Assembly: GCF_000410515.1 (NCBI RefSeq)
Contig: NC_021500.1
Span: forward strand, 4,526,001-4,590,000
Source: Enterobacter sp. R4-368
GTDB taxonomy: Bacteria > Pseudomonadota > Gammaproteobacteria > Enterobacterales > Enterobacteriaceae
DNA: 64,000 nucleotides
Direction: 5' to 3'
Shown: positions 49,261-59,253 of the stretch, in pieces
Position numbering within the stretch: position 1 is the stretch's first letter
Layout of the letters: each line of letters begins with the position of its first letter
Made by a program: the position numbers and the translations under genes
Notes under the pieces: generated by a model
What the model was told of the DNA's origin: nothing
Seen by the model: the letters and a program-made list of their open reading frames with translations, nothing else
Database searches by the model: none

Positions 49261-50346
49261 TTATGCCTGGCGGGCGCCGGGGAGAAATTTTACCCACGCC
49301 CGTACGCCAGATTGCGTCAGCCGGTTGTGTAAAAAGAACTGCGCGTCATGCAGTTGCGCGATACGCGACACAATGCTTAATCCCAGGCCCGCGCCGCCAT
49401 AGCGGCTGTCCATACGCACGAAGGCTTTACTGAGCTCTCCGCTGCGACTTTCATCAATGCCCGGCCCTTCATCTTCCACCGCCAGTACCGGTGCGGCAGC
49501 GTTTTCGATACGTACGGTAATGGCCGATCCTGTCGGGCTATAGCGGTGGGCGTTTTCCACCAGGTTTCTCACCAGCAGCCGCAGCAGCGTGGCGTCACCG
49601 GCAACCGCAATGTCCCTTTCTGGCTCTGCAATTTCCAGCGTCTGTTCGCGCGCGGTCAGCATCTGTTCCAGTTCACTGCGCATGGGTTGCACCACATCCT
49701 GCAACAGCATCACCTGCTGGTAACTCCCTGCGGAGAAAGACTGCCCGACGCGCGCCAGCAGTAATAGCTGGGCAATGTTTTCCGTCATTTGCTCAAGGCG
49801 CTGCACCAGCGGGTCGACGTTGATGCCGCTGGTTTTCGCCATCAATTCCAGATGCAGACGTAACCCCGCCAGCGGCGTGCGCAGCTCATGGGCAACGTCG
49901 GCGGTAAACAGCCGCTCCCTGTCGAGGGTTAGCGTCAGGCGGGAGACCAGCTCGTTAATCGATGAGGTAACCGCTTCCACTTCGCTGACGCTGTTGTTGA
50001 GCGTGATGGGTTGCAGGTTGTTCGGTGTGCGTTTATTCAGCTCTTCCTGCAGCTCAAGCAGCGGACGGGTAATGGCTTTCACCGCCTGCATACAGAGCAG
50101 CAACGCCAGCCCGATGATCAACAGGCTTGGCACCAGCAGGCTGGCCACTGCTTCGCGGACTTCATGCTCGATATGTTTGCGGTTGTTGTGATTATGAATG
50201 GCTGCCTGCACCAGCAGCTGGATTTGCTCTTCGCTTTCATGCCACAGCCAGAACACGCTGACCAACTGGCAAAACACCAGAATGCCACCGATGGTGAGTA
50301 ACAAACGGCGGCGCATGCTCCAGCGCCTGAAATTGAAGAGCGCCAT
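49261..50346 (-). CDS. basS: Sensor histidine kinase BasS (PmrB)
   Basis: An inner-membrane sensor of ferric iron, aluminium and mild acid that phosphorylates BasR. It has 361 residues. Two membrane helices flank a short periplasmic domain that keeps the glutamate pairs HESEE and EVREAV (ExxE type, iron binding). A HAMP region follows, then the H box ADVAHELRTPLAG, the N box LVRNLVENAHRYSP, and G boxes DEGPGID and GLGLSIV. Start ATG 50346 after CGGAGCTGATTG. Confidence 0.96.
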   Translation of the reverse strand: MALFNFRRWSMRRRLLLTIGGILVFCQLVSVFWLWHESEEQIQLLVQAAIHNHNNRKHIEHEVREAVASLLVPSLLIIGLALLLCMQAVKAITRPLLELQEELNKRTPNNLQPITLNNSVSEVEAVTSSINELVSRLTLTLDRERLFTADVAHELRTPLAGLRLHLELMAKTSGINVDPLVQRLEQMTENIAQLLLLARVGQSFSAGSYQQVMLLQDVVQPMRSELEQMLTAREQTLEIAEPERDIAVAGDATLLRLLVRNLVENAHRYSPTGSAITVRIENAAAPVLAVEDEGPGIDESRSGELSKAFVRMDSRYGGAGLGLSIVSRIAQLHDAQFFLHNRLTQSGVRAWVKFLPGARQA

Positions 50347-50349
50347 CAA

Positions 50350-51021
50350 TCAGCTCCGTTCCTGCGGTTGTACCAGCATGTAGCCAAACCCGCGCACGGT
50401 ACGGATACGCGATTTACCGATTTTGTCGCGTAAATTATGGATATGCACTTCCAGCGTATTCGTCGACGGTTCGTTATCCCAGTTGTAAATATCGTTATAG
50501 AGGATCTCCCGGTGTACCGGGCTTTCGGCTTTCAGCATCAGGCGCGATAGCAGGGCGTACTCTTTTGGCGTCAGCTCCAGCAACTGGTTATCCAGCCACG
50601 CCTGGCGGCGGGTCACATTCAGCGTCAGATTACCGTGGCTGATTTCGTTATCGCCCTGATTATTATGGCGACGCAACAGCGCGCGAATGCGGGCGTTCAG
50701 CTCGTCCAGCGCAAAGGGTTTGACCAGGTAGTCGTCTGCACCGGTATCCAGCCCTGCCACGCGATCTTCAAGCGTATCGCGGGCGGTGAGGATCAATACC
50801 GGCAACGTATATTTTTCGCGGCGCAGCCGGGTGAGCAGATGCAAACCGTCTTCATCCGGCAGACCCAAATCGAGCACCAGCAGGCTGTAATGGCCGTTTG
50901 CCAGACACAGCGCAGCTTCATGCGCGGTAGAGACGCCATCGCAGGCGTACCCTTCGCTTTGCATCGCCAGAATCAACCCCTGCAACAGCAGAGCATCATC
51001 TTCAACCACCAGAATCTTCAT
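50350..51021 (-). CDS. basR: Response regulator BasR (PmrA)
   Basis: An OmpR-family response regulator, 223 residues. The receiver domain has the acidic pair VVEDD, phospho-Asp in [12 protein letters not shown] and the Lys in YLVKPFAL. The C-terminal winged helix ends [23 protein letters not shown], almost identical to E. coli BasR, so the target site should be conserved. The start (MKILVVEDD) overlaps the eptA stop (ATGA). PmrA-type boxes lie before eptA and before the PmrR-like ORF. Confidence 0.97.
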   Translation of the reverse strand: MKILVVEDDALLLQGLILAMQSEGYACDGVSTAHEAALCLANGHYSLLVLDLGLPDEDGLHLLTRLRREKYTLPVLILTARDTLEDRVAGLDTGADDYLVKPFALDELNARIRALLRRHNNQGDNEISHGNLTLNVTRRQAWLDNQLLELTPKEYALLSRLMLKAESPVHREILYNDIYNWDNEPSTNTLEVHIHNLRDKIGKSRIRTVRGFGYMLVQPQERS

Positions 51022-52661
51022 TTCAACTGCCCCCGGCACGCGGTTAAAAGATCGTCTTCAGCACGGTACTCTTTCGTGCTGACACCCAGTATACCCAACA
51101 TCGTCGGGAAGAGGTTGTCCTGTGAAACTGCCTTCTCCCGCGCATTTTTTTGCAGACACTGACTGTTCACGCCATAACGCGTTTGATACTCCTGCGACAG
51201 CCAAATCAGCAGCGGAACATGTTTTTGTGTTTCCGGCGCAATGGAGTACGGCAGGCCGTGCAAGTAAACGCCATTTTCGCCAAGCGACTCACCGTGATCG
51301 GAGAGATAAACCAGGCTGGTGGTGAATTTATCCTGCTTCGATTGCAGCAATTTTATTGCTTTATCAACAATATAATCGACGTACAAAATGGTGTTGTCGT
51401 AGGTATTAATCAGCTGCTGCTGTGAGCAGGTCTGAATTTCATTGGTATCGCAGGTCGGCGTAAATTTACGGAACTGCGCCGGGTAGCGGTTGTAGTACGT
51501 CGGCCCGTGGCTGCCGATGGTGTGTAATACAATCACCCCGTCACCCTGCAATTTATCGATATAACTGGCGAGATCGTGGAATAAGATCTCATCCTGGCAT
51601 TCGCCTTTAATACAGTAATCCGGCAAGTTTAATTGCGTCATATCCTGATGCGGAACACGATCGCATGCGCCTTTACAGCCACCGTCGTTCTCATTCCACA
51701 GCACGTTAATTCCCGCACGTTGGATAATATCCAGCAACCCTTCCTGATGCGCCGCCAGTTGATCGTCATAATGGGCGCGTGTCATACCGGAGAACATGCA
51801 CGGTACGGAGACGGCGGTCGCCGTCCCACAGGAAGCGGTGTTCTGAAAGTAAATAACATTATCCTGTTTTAACAACGGGTTGGTTTCACGCTCATACCCG
51901 CCGAGTGAAAAGTTCGCCGCACGCGAAGTTTCACCCAGCACCAGAATAGTGAGGTTTTTGTGCGGACCGCGCTGCATTTCCGGGCGTTGACGCGCATCTT
52001 CGCCAATTCTCACCAGCGGCAAATTGGCGGTGCGGTTATGGGAATACCACGACAGTGAAGCCGTAATGGAGTTTGACGGGCTGAGTGTTTTCACCAGCTC
52101 TTTATTATTGCGAAACAGCGAGGCGTAATCTTTATAAAACAGCAGCGCCACCGCCACGATAACCAGCACAGAAATAATAATGCTGGCAACGCGCAACATT
52201 ACGCTGCGTAACGCGGATCGGGCGGGTTTTATTTTAATCCACCAGGCGATAACCACGGCCAGAATGCCGGTCAGCAGCAGCGTCAGCACCAATTTGGTCG
52301 ACAGCAGGGCGAAACTTTCCGCCGGCGTGGTGTCAAGAATATTGGTGATCATTGAACGGTCGATAATAATGCCAAACGTCGAAATGAAATACTGCGCCGC
52401 CGAACTCACCAGCGCAAAGAGTGAGATAACCAGGCGATCAAGACGCACAAATGACGCCAGAGACAACACAATATTAATGACACTGAAAGCAACCAGTGGC
52501 ATGGAGAGGAAAACCAGCCAGCTATGCAATGAGTTCACCGGCAATAAAGTGAATGCCTGGTGATAAAACGCAATATTCAGGCCCAGCGCAATATAAGCGG
52601 CGAAGAGCAGAAGAAAATGGAGGCGGCTTAAAGTTGGCCGACGAAGGTGAAGCATACGCAT
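51018..52661 (-). CDS. eptA: Lipid A phosphoethanolamine transferase EptA (PmrC)
   Basis: Transfers phosphoethanolamine from phosphatidylethanolamine to lipid A phosphates at the periplasmic face, lowering surface charge and polymyxin binding. It has 547 residues, as in E. coli. Five N-terminal membrane helices are followed by a periplasmic sulfatase-fold domain with [14 protein letters not shown], the region of the catalytic Thr ([17 protein letters not shown]), [11 protein letters not shown] and [12 protein letters not shown], and paired cysteines. Start at ATG 52661, seven bases after AGGA; ATG 52655 is also possible. First gene of eptA-basR-basS. Confidence 0.97.
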   Translation of the reverse strand: MRMLHLRRPTLSRLHFLLLFAAYIALGLNIAFYHQAFTLLPVNSLHSWLVFLSMPLVAFSVINIVLSLASFVRLDRLVISLFALVSSAAQYFISTFGIIIDRSMITNILDTTPAESFALLSTKLVLTLLLTGILAVVIAWWIKIKPARSALRSVMLRVASIIISVLVIVAVALLFYKDYASLFRNNKELVKTLSPSNSITASLSWYSHNRTANLPLVRIGEDARQRPEMQRGPHKNLTILVLGETSRAANFSLGGYERETNPLLKQDNVIYFQNTASCGTATAVSVPCMFSGMTRAHYDDQLAAHQEGLLDIIQRAGINVLWNENDGGCKGACDRVPHQDMTQLNLPDYCIKGECQDEILFHDLASYIDKLQGDGVIVLHTIGSHGPTYYNRYPAQFRKFTPTCDTNEIQTCSQQQLINTYDNTILYVDYIVDKAIKLLQSKQDKFTTSLVYLSDHGESLGENGVYLHGLPYSIAPETQKHVPLLIWLSQEYQTRYGVNSQCLQKNAREKAVSQDNLFPTMLGILGVSTKEYRAEDDLLTACRGQLK

Positions 52662-52705
52662 ACTCGGATCCTGCAATGAAAGTAGCGCTATGCTGACAGC
52701 CGATT

Positions 52706-52722
52706 TTTAAGACAACCTTAAG
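52706..52722. promoter_or_regulatory. PmrA-type box upstream of eptA
   Basis: TTTAAG-ACAAC-CTTAAG, two half sites with five-base spacing (minus-strand reading CTTAAG-N5-CTTAAA), about 45 bases upstream of eptA. A third ATTAAG follows. It fits autoregulation of the operon by BasR. Confidence 0.75.
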
Positions 52723-52770
52723 AAATTAAGCAAAGCACTGGCGGGAGAAAAAATTCCCGCCGTCCGCCTC

Positions 52771-53679
52771 TTAACCCAAATGTTGCACCGCTTTTTCCAG
52801 CGCGACGCGCAGCAGATGCCGGTCGTGGCGGTAGGGAATATCGCTGGCTTCCAGCACTTCCTGAATAATTAACCGATCGCTAACGGCTTGCGTGTCGACT
52901 TTCGGGCCAACAATGGCGGCATCGATAATTTTTTTACCGACGTACTGCTCCATAATCGCCAGTTTGTCTGCCAGCGTCAGGCTGGCGGCGGCCGGGCTGA
53001 GTTCTTTACCAAGGTTGCCAATGTAAACGACCGGCGCGGGTGTACGGCGTAACGCCTGCGCCAGATCGTCGAGCAGCAGCAGCGGCAGCAGGCTGGTGTA
53101 AAAACTGCCTGGGCCGATGATAATCAAATCCGCTTCTGCGATTGCCTGTACTGCTTCGCGAGTGGCATGCACCTTCGGAAACAGCATTAACTCCTGGATT
53201 GGCGCGTGAAGCTGGTCAATATTGACCTCGCCATAAACCTGATGCCCTTCACTGTCTGTCGCCATTAAATCGACAGGTTGCTCAGACATCGGGATCAAAA
53301 ACGCGTCCACCTTTAATAAATTGCGAATTAAATTGATCGCTTCCAGAGGCCGCACACTCAGGTGATCGAGCGCCTTTAACATTAAATTTCCGAGGTTATG
53401 CCCGGAAAGTTCGCCGTTACCGCTAAAACGGTACTCAAACATCGCCGAGGCTACGCTCGGTTCCGTGATGAGCTGGTTTAAACAATTACGCATATCGCCC
53501 CAGGCTATTCCGCCTTCAGAGCGGCGAATACGCCCGGTTGAGCCGCCATTATCGGTGGTGGTGACAATGCCGGTAAGTCGCGATCCCAACGAGGCAAGCG
53601 AAGACATCACACGCCCGAGGCCATGCCCGCCGCCGAGGGCGACAACACGATCCAGGTCTGCAAGTGTGCGATTACGCAT
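52771..53679 (-). CDS. ybhK: YvcK family protein (YbhK)
   Basis: A 302-residue protein of the gluconeogenesis-factor/CofD-like family, the same length as E. coli YbhK. The N-terminal glycine-rich [12 protein letters not shown] and [13 protein letters not shown] are the nucleotide-binding motifs. B. subtilis YvcK is needed for growth on gluconeogenic carbon and for cell shape; the role in enterobacteria is unclear. Divergent from moaA. Confidence 0.94.
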   Translation of the reverse strand: MRNRTLADLDRVVALGGGHGLGRVMSSLASLGSRLTGIVTTTDNGGSTGRIRRSEGGIAWGDMRNCLNQLITEPSVASAMFEYRFSGNGELSGHNLGNLMLKALDHLSVRPLEAINLIRNLLKVDAFLIPMSEQPVDLMATDSEGHQVYGEVNIDQLHAPIQELMLFPKVHATREAVQAIAEADLIIIGPGSFYTSLLPLLLLDDLAQALRRTPAPVVYIGNLGKELSPAAASLTLADKLAIMEQYVGKKIIDAAIVGPKVDTQAVSDRLIIQEVLEASDIPYRHDRHLLRVALEKAVQHLG

Positions 53680-53819
53680 AATGGTTCCTTATGAAAATTT
53701 ACCGCGCTACGTTAGCCTAAATACCACCAAAAGACGATGCCGCGCAGGAAGGAAAATGACACATATCAAAGCAAAAAGGCGATTTTCGCGTACTCTGTAG
53801 CGAAAGTGCATGATCATGC

Positions 53820-53843
53820 CGCTATGTATCTGTTTATATAGCG
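53820..53843. promoter_or_regulatory. ModE-type site upstream of moaA
   Basis: A 24-base inverted repeat from CGCTATGTA to TATATAGCG, the same layout and size as the ModE operator before modA in this window (33961-33984). ModE-molybdate activates moaA in E. coli. The gap 53680-54038 holds this site and the Moco riboswitch but no other gene. Confidence 0.75.
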
Positions 53844-53920
53844 ATGATCGTGATAGCGAAAGCCCGACGTTCGCGCTACTATCGCTTAAGCAATTTTAGC
53901 GTTACTGACAAAACATACAC

Positions 53921-54015
53921 TCAAGCCTAAGCAACCTAACTCTCACGACATGGTGCTTTGGCCGTAGCAAAACCGAACGGTTCTGCTGCCAGGGTGCAGA
54001 AAGAAATGACTGCAT
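53921..54015 (+). promoter_or_regulatory. Moco riboswitch in the moaA leader
   Basis: The leader contains the conserved blocks ACATGGTGCTTTGGCCGT and ACCGAACGGTTCTGCTGCC, then AGGGTGC, of the molybdenum cofactor RNA motif found upstream of E. coli moaA. It would shut off moaABCDE translation when Moco is plentiful. The end points are approximate. Confidence 0.85.
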
Positions 54016-54038
54016 CTCCCGTACTTGGAAAGGTGTAC

Positions 54039-55028
54039 ATGGCCTCACAACTTACCGATGCGTTCGCGCGTAAGTTCTATTACTTGCGTTTGTCGATCAC
54101 CGATGTGTGCAATTTCCGTTGCACCTACTGTCTGCCCGACGGCTATAAGCCGAGCGGCGTCAACAATAATGGCTTCCTGAGCGTCGAAGAAATTCGCCGG
54201 GTGACGCGCGCGTTTAGCGCCATGGGCACGGAGAAAGTGCGCCTGACCGGCGGGGAACCCTCCCTGCGCCGCGATTTTACCGACATCATTGCGGCGGTGC
54301 GTGAAAACAGCGCTATCCGGCAAATCGCCGTCACTACCAATGGCTACCGCCTTGCACGTGACGCGGCTCAGTGGCGCGAGGCGGGGCTTACCGCCATCAA
54401 CGTCAGCGTCGACAGTCTCGATGCGCGGCAATTTCACGCCATTACCGGGCAGGATAAATTCCGCCAGGTGATGGACGGTATTGATGCCGCCTTCAGCGCC
54501 GGGTTTGCCAAAGTCAAAGTCAACACCGTGCTGATGCGCGATGTGAACCATCATCAGCTCGACACCTTTCTGGCGTGGATCAAATCGCGTCCTATCCAGC
54601 TACGCTTTATTGAACTGATGGAAACCGGCGAGGGCAGCGAGCTTTTTCGCAACCACCATATCTCCGGCATGGTGCTGCGCGATGAGCTACTTAAACGGGG
54701 CTGGATCCACCAGTTGCGCCAGCGCAGCGACGGCCCGGCACAGGTTTTCTGCCACCCGGATTACGAGGGGGAAATTGGCCTTATCATGCCGTATGAAAAA
54801 GATTTCTGCGCCAGTTGCAACCGTCTGCGCGTCTCCTCGACCGGTAAACTGCATCTGTGCCTGTTTGGCGATGGCGGCGTGAATCTGCGCGATCTGCTAC
54901 AAGACGATGCGCAGCAGGCGATGCTTGAACAGCGTATTGCGGTGGCGTTAACGCACAAAAAGCAGACGCACTTCCTGCATCAGGGCAATACAGGCATTAC
55001 GCAAAACCTTTCATACATCGGCGGTTAA
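54039..55028 (+). CDS. moaA: GTP 3',8-cyclase
   Basis: A radical SAM enzyme that rearranges GTP in the first step of molybdopterin synthesis. It has 329 residues, as in E. coli. The N-terminal cluster motif is CNFRCTYC, the C-terminal cluster region [12 protein letters not shown] with a further Cys in HLCLF, and the C-terminus ends in the essential GG. Start at ATG 54039 ([13 protein letters not shown]); earlier in-frame starts lie within the riboswitch. Confidence 0.98.
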   Translation: MASQLTDAFARKFYYLRLSITDVCNFRCTYCLPDGYKPSGVNNNGFLSVEEIRRVTRAFSAMGTEKVRLTGGEPSLRRDFTDIIAAVRENSAIRQIAVTTNGYRLARDAAQWREAGLTAINVSVDSLDARQFHAITGQDKFRQVMDGIDAAFSAGFAKVKVNTVLMRDVNHHQLDTFLAWIKSRPIQLRFIELMETGEGSELFRNHHISGMVLRDELLKRGWIHQLRQRSDGPAQVFCHPDYEGEIGLIMPYEKDFCASCNRLRVSSTGKLHLCLFGDGGVNLRDLLQDDAQQAMLEQRIAVALTHKKQTHFLHQGNTGITQNLSYIGG

Positions 55029-55045
55029 ACCGCAAGGAGAATGAC

Positions 55046-55558
55046 ATGAGCCAGGTCAGCGCTGAGTTTATCCCGGTCAGGCTAGCTATTTTGACGGTCT
55101 CCAGCCGTCGCGGTGAAGAAGACGATACATCCGGTCACTGGCTGCGCGACGCCGCGCATGAAGCCGGTCATCAACTGGTCGATAAAGCCATCGTCAAAGA
55201 GAACCGTTACGCCATTCGCGCCCAGGTTTCCGCGTGGATCGCAAGCGATGATGTGCAAGTCGTGTTGATCACCGGCGGCACCGGTTTGACGGAAGGCGAC
55301 CAGGTGCCGGAAGCGTTATTGCCGCTGTTCGACCGCGAAGTCGAAGGGTTTGGCGAAGTGTTCCGCATGCTCTCGTTTGAAGAGATTGGCACCGCGACGC
55401 TGCAATCCCGCGCTGTCGCCGGTATAGCGAATAAGACGTTGATTTTTGCCATGCCCGGTTCGACCAAAGCCTGCCGCACCGCATGGGAAAATATTATTGC
55501 GCCGCAGCTGGATGCGCGTACGCGCCCGTGTAATTTCTATCCCCATCTTAAGAAATAA
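55046..55558 (+). CDS. moaB: Molybdopterin biosynthesis protein MoaB
   Basis: A 170-residue MoaB/Mog-fold protein with the pterin-binding motif ITGGTGLTEGD. In E. coli it is dispensable for Moco synthesis; related proteins adenylate molybdopterin. 17 bases after moaA, with AAGGAGAATGAC as ribosome binding site. Confidence 0.97.
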   Translation: MSQVSAEFIPVRLAILTVSSRRGEEDDTSGHWLRDAAHEAGHQLVDKAIVKENRYAIRAQVSAWIASDDVQVVLITGGTGLTEGDQVPEALLPLFDREVEGFGEVFRMLSFEEIGTATLQSRAVAGIANKTLIFAMPGSTKACRTAWENIIAPQLDARTRPCNFYPHLKK

Positions 55559-55561
55559 GTT

Positions 55562-56047
55562 ATGTCACAACTGACCCATATTAACGCCGACGGCGAAGCG
55601 CATATGGTGGATGTCTCCGCCAAAGCGGAAACAGTCCGTGAAGCGCGCGCTGAAGCGTTTGTCACCATGCTGCCGCAAACGCTGGCGATGATCGTCGACG
55701 GTAGCCACCATAAAGGCGATGTCTTTGCCACTGCGCGTATCGCCGGGATCCAGGCGGCGAAACGCACCTGGGAGCTGATCCCCTTGTGCCACCCGCTGTT
55801 GCTGAGCAAAGTCGAAGTGCTGTTGCAGGCCGAGCCGGAACATAATCGCGTACGTATCGAAGCCGTATGCCGCCTGAGCGGCAAAACCGGTGTGGAGATG
55901 GAAGCGCTGACCGCCGCTTCGGTGGCCGCGTTAACTATTTACGATATGTGCAAAGCGGTACAAAAAGATATGGTGATTGGCCCGGTGCGCCTGCTGGCGA
56001 AAAGCGGCGGCAAATCGGGTGATTTCAGGGCGGATAGCAATGATTAA
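55562..56047 (+). CDS. moaC: Cyclic pyranopterin monophosphate synthase
   Basis: Converts the MoaA product to cyclic pyranopterin monophosphate. It has 161 residues, as in E. coli. The active-site segment [15 protein letters not shown] and [13 protein letters not shown] are conserved. Its 3' end overlaps moaD by 8 bases. Confidence 0.98.
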   Translation: MSQLTHINADGEAHMVDVSAKAETVREARAEAFVTMLPQTLAMIVDGSHHKGDVFATARIAGIQAAKRTWELIPLCHPLLLSKVEVLLQAEPEHNRVRIEAVCRLSGKTGVEMEALTAASVAALTIYDMCKAVQKDMVIGPVRLLAKSGGKSGDFRADSND

Positions 56048-56285
56048 AGTCCTTTTTTTCGCGCAGGTGCGCGAACTGGTCGGCTGCGACAGCACCACCA
56101 TTGAAACGTCTTTTAGCTCTGTGGAAGCGCTGCGCCAGCATCTGGCTGCGCAGGGCGAGCGCTGGGCGCTGGCGCTGGAAGAGGGCAAATTGCTGTCGGC
56201 GGTGAATCAGACGCTGGTCAGTTTTGACCATCCGTTGCAAAGCGGCGATGAAGTCGCTTTCTTCCCGCCGGTCACCGGGGGCTGA
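56040..56285 (+). CDS. moaD: Molybdopterin synthase sulfur carrier subunit
   Basis: A ubiquitin-fold protein of 81 residues ending in VTGG. The C-terminal Gly is thiocarboxylated and delivers sulfur to the pterin on MoaE. The start overlaps the end of moaC. Same length as E. coli. Confidence 0.98.
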   Translation: MIKVLFFAQVRELVGCDSTTIETSFSSVEALRQHLAAQGERWALALEEGKLLSAVNQTLVSFDHPLQSGDEVAFFPPVTGG

Positions 56286-56286
56286 A

Positions 56287-56739
56287 ATGAGCGAAACGCG
56301 AATTTGCGTCGATCATGCGACGTTCAGCGTCGGCGATGAATACGCCTGGCTGGCGGCATGCGATGAAGACGGCGCGGTAGTGACGTTTACCGGTAAAGTG
56401 CGCAATCACAATTTAGGTGACAGCGTCAGTGCGTTAACGCTGGAGCACTATCCGGGTATGACGGAAAAATCGCTGGCGGAGATCGTTGATGAAGCGCGCA
56501 GTCGTTGGCCGCTCGGGCGTGTCACCGTATATCACCGTGTGGGCGAATTGTGGCCGGGCGACGAAATTGTCTTTGTTGGTGTGGCCAGCGCGCACCGCAG
56601 CAGTGCGTTTGACGCCGGGCAATTCATTATGGATTACCTGAAAACCCGCGCGCCGTTCTGGAAACGAGAGGCGACGCCGGAAGGCGATCGCTGGGTGGAA
56701 GCCCGCGACAGCGACCAGCAGGCGGCGAAACGTTGGTAA
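56287..56739 (+). CDS. moaE: Molybdopterin synthase catalytic subunit
   Basis: Adds two sulfurs to cyclic pyranopterin monophosphate to form molybdopterin, with MoaD as donor. It has 150 residues. The family motifs VTFTGKVRNHN, LEHYPGMTEKSL and the Lys-rich KTRAPFWKRE are present. It starts one base after moaD. Confidence 0.98.
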   Translation: MSETRICVDHATFSVGDEYAWLAACDEDGAVVTFTGKVRNHNLGDSVSALTLEHYPGMTEKSLAEIVDEARSRWPLGRVTVYHRVGELWPGDEIVFVGVASAHRSSAFDAGQFIMDYLKTRAPFWKREATPEGDRWVEARDSDQQAAKRW

Positions 56740-56796
56740 TCCGTTGAGCAGGGATGTGTTAACCTTAAAAGGCTAACCCATCAATCTGGAGTGATT

Positions 56797-57504
56797 ATGG
56801 ACCGTTTCCCTCGTTCTGATTCAATTGTTCAGCACAGCCGTACCGGCTTACAAACGTATATGGCGCAGGTATATGGCTGGATGACCTGCGGCCTGCTGCT
56901 GACGGCGTTTGTCGCCTGGTACGCCGCGCGCAGCGAAGCCATCATGTCGTTCGTGTTTTCCAGCCAGATAACCTTCTTTGGCCTGGTGATTGCGCAACTG
57001 GCGGTGGTGTTTGTGCTCTCCGGGCTGATTCATAAGCTGAGCGCCGGGCTGGCAACCACGCTGTTTATGCTCTATTCGGCGCTAACAGGGCTAACGATTT
57101 CCAGTATTTTGCTGGTTTATACCGCGCAATCTATTGCCGCCACCTTTGTCGTCACCGCCGGGATGTTTGGCGCGATGAGCCTGTATGGTTACACCACCAA
57201 ACGCGATCTCAGCGGCCTCGGCAGCATGCTGTTTATGGGGCTGATTGGTATTCTGCTGGCCTCACTGGTCAACTTCTGGCTGAAAAGTGAAGCGCTGATG
57301 TGGGCAGTAACTTATATCGGGGTGGTGATTTTCGTTGGTCTGACCGCCTACGACACGCAGAAGCTGAAAAATATCGGTCAGCAAATCGATGTTCGCGACG
57401 CGTCGCAGCTGCGTAAATCCTCCATTCTCGGCGCGCTGACGCTGTACCTCGACTTCATCAACCTGTTCCTGATGCTGTTGCGTATTTTCGGCAACCGCCG
57501 TTAA
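56797..57504 (+). CDS. ybhL: Bax inhibitor-1 family membrane protein YbhL
   Basis: A 235-residue inner-membrane protein (E. coli 234) of the BI-1/TMBIM family with seven helices. The C-terminal GLTAYDTQKLKNI holds the Asp implicated in calcium or proton gating in the family. Start ATG 56797 after CTGGAGTGATT. Function in bacteria is not settled. Confidence 0.94.
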   Translation: MDRFPRSDSIVQHSRTGLQTYMAQVYGWMTCGLLLTAFVAWYAARSEAIMSFVFSSQITFFGLVIAQLAVVFVLSGLIHKLSAGLATTLFMLYSALTGLTISSILLVYTAQSIAATFVVTAGMFGAMSLYGYTTKRDLSGLGSMLFMGLIGILLASLVNFWLKSEALMWAVTYIGVVIFVGLTAYDTQKLKNIGQQIDVRDASQLRKSSILGALTLYLDFINLFLMLLRIFGNRR

Positions 57505-57518
57505 TATCCCGCTTCACG

Positions 57519-57543
57519 ATCCCGGCATTTGCCGGGATTTTTT
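57519..57543 (+). terminator. Terminator after ybhL
   Basis: ATCCCGGC-ATTT-GCCGGGAT followed by a T tract. Confidence 0.93.
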
Positions 57544-57578
57544 GCCTTGCGGACAGCCGCTATTCAGGGAGGAACCCG

Positions 57579-58280
57579 GTGAAACCCTTTGGCTGGATCC
57601 AGCCTGCACAGGTCGCGCCTGCAGAGCTGATGGTCAATATTTGCTTATGGCTGGCGGCAGGAATGGCGCTGAGTATCGCCACGGCCTGGCTGGTGCTGGA
57701 TGTCATGGCGATCCGCGCGTTTAGCGAACACAGCGCGATTATTGTGCTGCTGTTGATCCTCTGGTTTGTCGCCGCCCTGGTGCTCAACGTTCTTTTTGAC
57801 CGCTTCAATACCTGGCTGGCGTTAGCCGGTCTGGCGCTGATGAGTATCCTCTCGGGTTTGCTGCTCGCCAGCCTGTTTCCGCTCGCCGGGATTATCGTCC
57901 ATCTGGCGATTACCGGTGGCATGTATCTGCTTGGCGCAGCGATTGCCCATTTTGCCGGTTCATCCCTGCGCGGCAGCGGTTACTACTGGCTGATGGCGCT
58001 GGCAGGTTTGTTGCTGGCGATAGCCGTAAACAGCCTGCGTCACAGCGGTCTGTTACTGTGGTTCGGTAGCATAATGGCGGTGCTGTTCTTTAGCGCCGTG
58101 AGCGCATACAAAAGCAAGTCCATCGCCGTAAGCGCCCGTGAGCTCTACGCCCGCGAATTTACCACCGTGCAGAGCAGTGCGATCCGTGGCGCACTGGCTA
58201 TCTGGCTTGGGGTCATCACCGCGTTTTTCAGAACGCTGGAACTGCTGTCGTATCTCTTACCTGGCACCAGCTCGCGCTAA
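57579..58280 (+). CDS. ybhM: Membrane protein YbhM-like
   Basis: A 233-residue protein with about seven hydrophobic helices and a GTG start after AGGGAGGAACC. By position it corresponds to E. coli ybhM, which also belongs to the BI-1 superfamily. I do not see the strong BI-1 signature of YbhL in it, and its sequence appears less conserved than its neighbours. Function unknown. Confidence 0.75.
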   Translation: MKPFGWIQPAQVAPAELMVNICLWLAAGMALSIATAWLVLDVMAIRAFSEHSAIIVLLLILWFVAALVLNVLFDRFNTWLALAGLALMSILSGLLLASLFPLAGIIVHLAITGGMYLLGAAIAHFAGSSLRGSGYYWLMALAGLLLAIAVNSLRHSGLLLWFGSIMAVLFFSAVSAYKSKSIAVSARELYAREFTTVQSSAIRGALAIWLGVITAFFRTLELLSYLLPGTSSR

Positions 58281-58284
58281 AAAC

Positions 58285-59253
58285 TTACTGCTGCGCCATC
58301 GCTTTTTCGTTTTTCGCCCGCAGCTTTTTCGCCCGGCTCTCCAGTAACAGGTAGCAAACCAGCGCCAGCAGCAGCGGCAGGAAGTAGTAAAGTACGCGGT
58401 AGGCGAGCAGGGCGGCGATAATCATGCCTTGTGAAACGTGCTCGCTGGCGAGCAGGGCGATGAACACCGCTTCGAGCACGCCGATCCCCGCCGGAATATG
58501 CACAATCACACCCGCGATACTGCTGACCAGCAACACGCCAAGCACGAAGAAGAAATCGGCCTGCATGCCCATCAACAGCCAGATAATCGCCCCCATGGCA
58601 ATCCAGTTGGCGCTGGAAATAGCCAACTGCGCAACGGCAAATTTCCACGATGGCAGCACCAGCTTGTGGCCTTTAATCGTCAGATGACGGCGTTTGGCGA
58701 ATGCGCAGCCCCACAGGTAAACCGCGATCACCAGCAGCAACACCACGCCGACAATGCGCAACGTCGTGTCGTCGATATACCAGTGCGCCGGGATCTGCAC
58801 CACGCCGAAGGTAAAAATCACCCCGCCGAGCAAAATGTAGCCCAGCCAGTTGGTGGTAATGCTTAGTGAGAAAATGCGGGTAATCGTGCTCCCCGGCAGG
58901 CCAAGACGTGAGTAAAGCCGGTAGCGCATACCGATGCCGCCCACCCATGTGCTGAGCGTCAGGTTAAAGGCATAACAGATAAACGACACCAGCATCACCT
59001 GGCGTTTTGCCAGCTTGTGCCCGCAGTAAGCACGGCCGAGCAAATCATAGCAGCCATATAACAGGTAGCTGATTACCACCAGTGCGACGGCGCTCAGCAG
59101 CGCGGTGCGGTTATAGTCGCGAATGACTTTCCAGACATCATCCCAGTTCACTTTTTGTGCATACAGCACCAGCAGTACCACAACAGCAATAAAGAACAGG
59201 ACCGTGAGGACTCTTTTCGCCAGCCGCCAGCGCGGATGTGAGCGTGATATCAT
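58285..59253 (-). CDS. ybhN: YbhN, flippase-like/LPG-synthase TM domain protein
   Basis: A 322-residue inner-membrane protein (E. coli 318) of the UPF0104 family, related to the membrane half of lysylphosphatidylglycerol synthase, with about eight helices. Conserved blocks are LSTWVGGIGMRYRLYSRLG and HIPAGIGVLEAVF. Third gene of ybhP-clsB-ybhN, overlapping clsB by four bases. Its link to a cardiolipin synthase suggests a role in phospholipid handling. Confidence 0.94.
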   Translation of the reverse strand: MISRSHPRWRLAKRVLTVLFFIAVVVLLVLYAQKVNWDDVWKVIRDYNRTALLSAVALVVISYLLYGCYDLLGRAYCGHKLAKRQVMLVSFICYAFNLTLSTWVGGIGMRYRLYSRLGLPGSTITRIFSLSITTNWLGYILLGGVIFTFGVVQIPAHWYIDDTTLRIVGVVLLLVIAVYLWGCAFAKRRHLTIKGHKLVLPSWKFAVAQLAISSANWIAMGAIIWLLMGMQADFFFVLGVLLVSSIAGVIVHIPAGIGVLEAVFIALLASEHVSQGMIIAALLAYRVLYYFLPLLLALVCYLLLESRAKKLRAKNEKAMAQQ

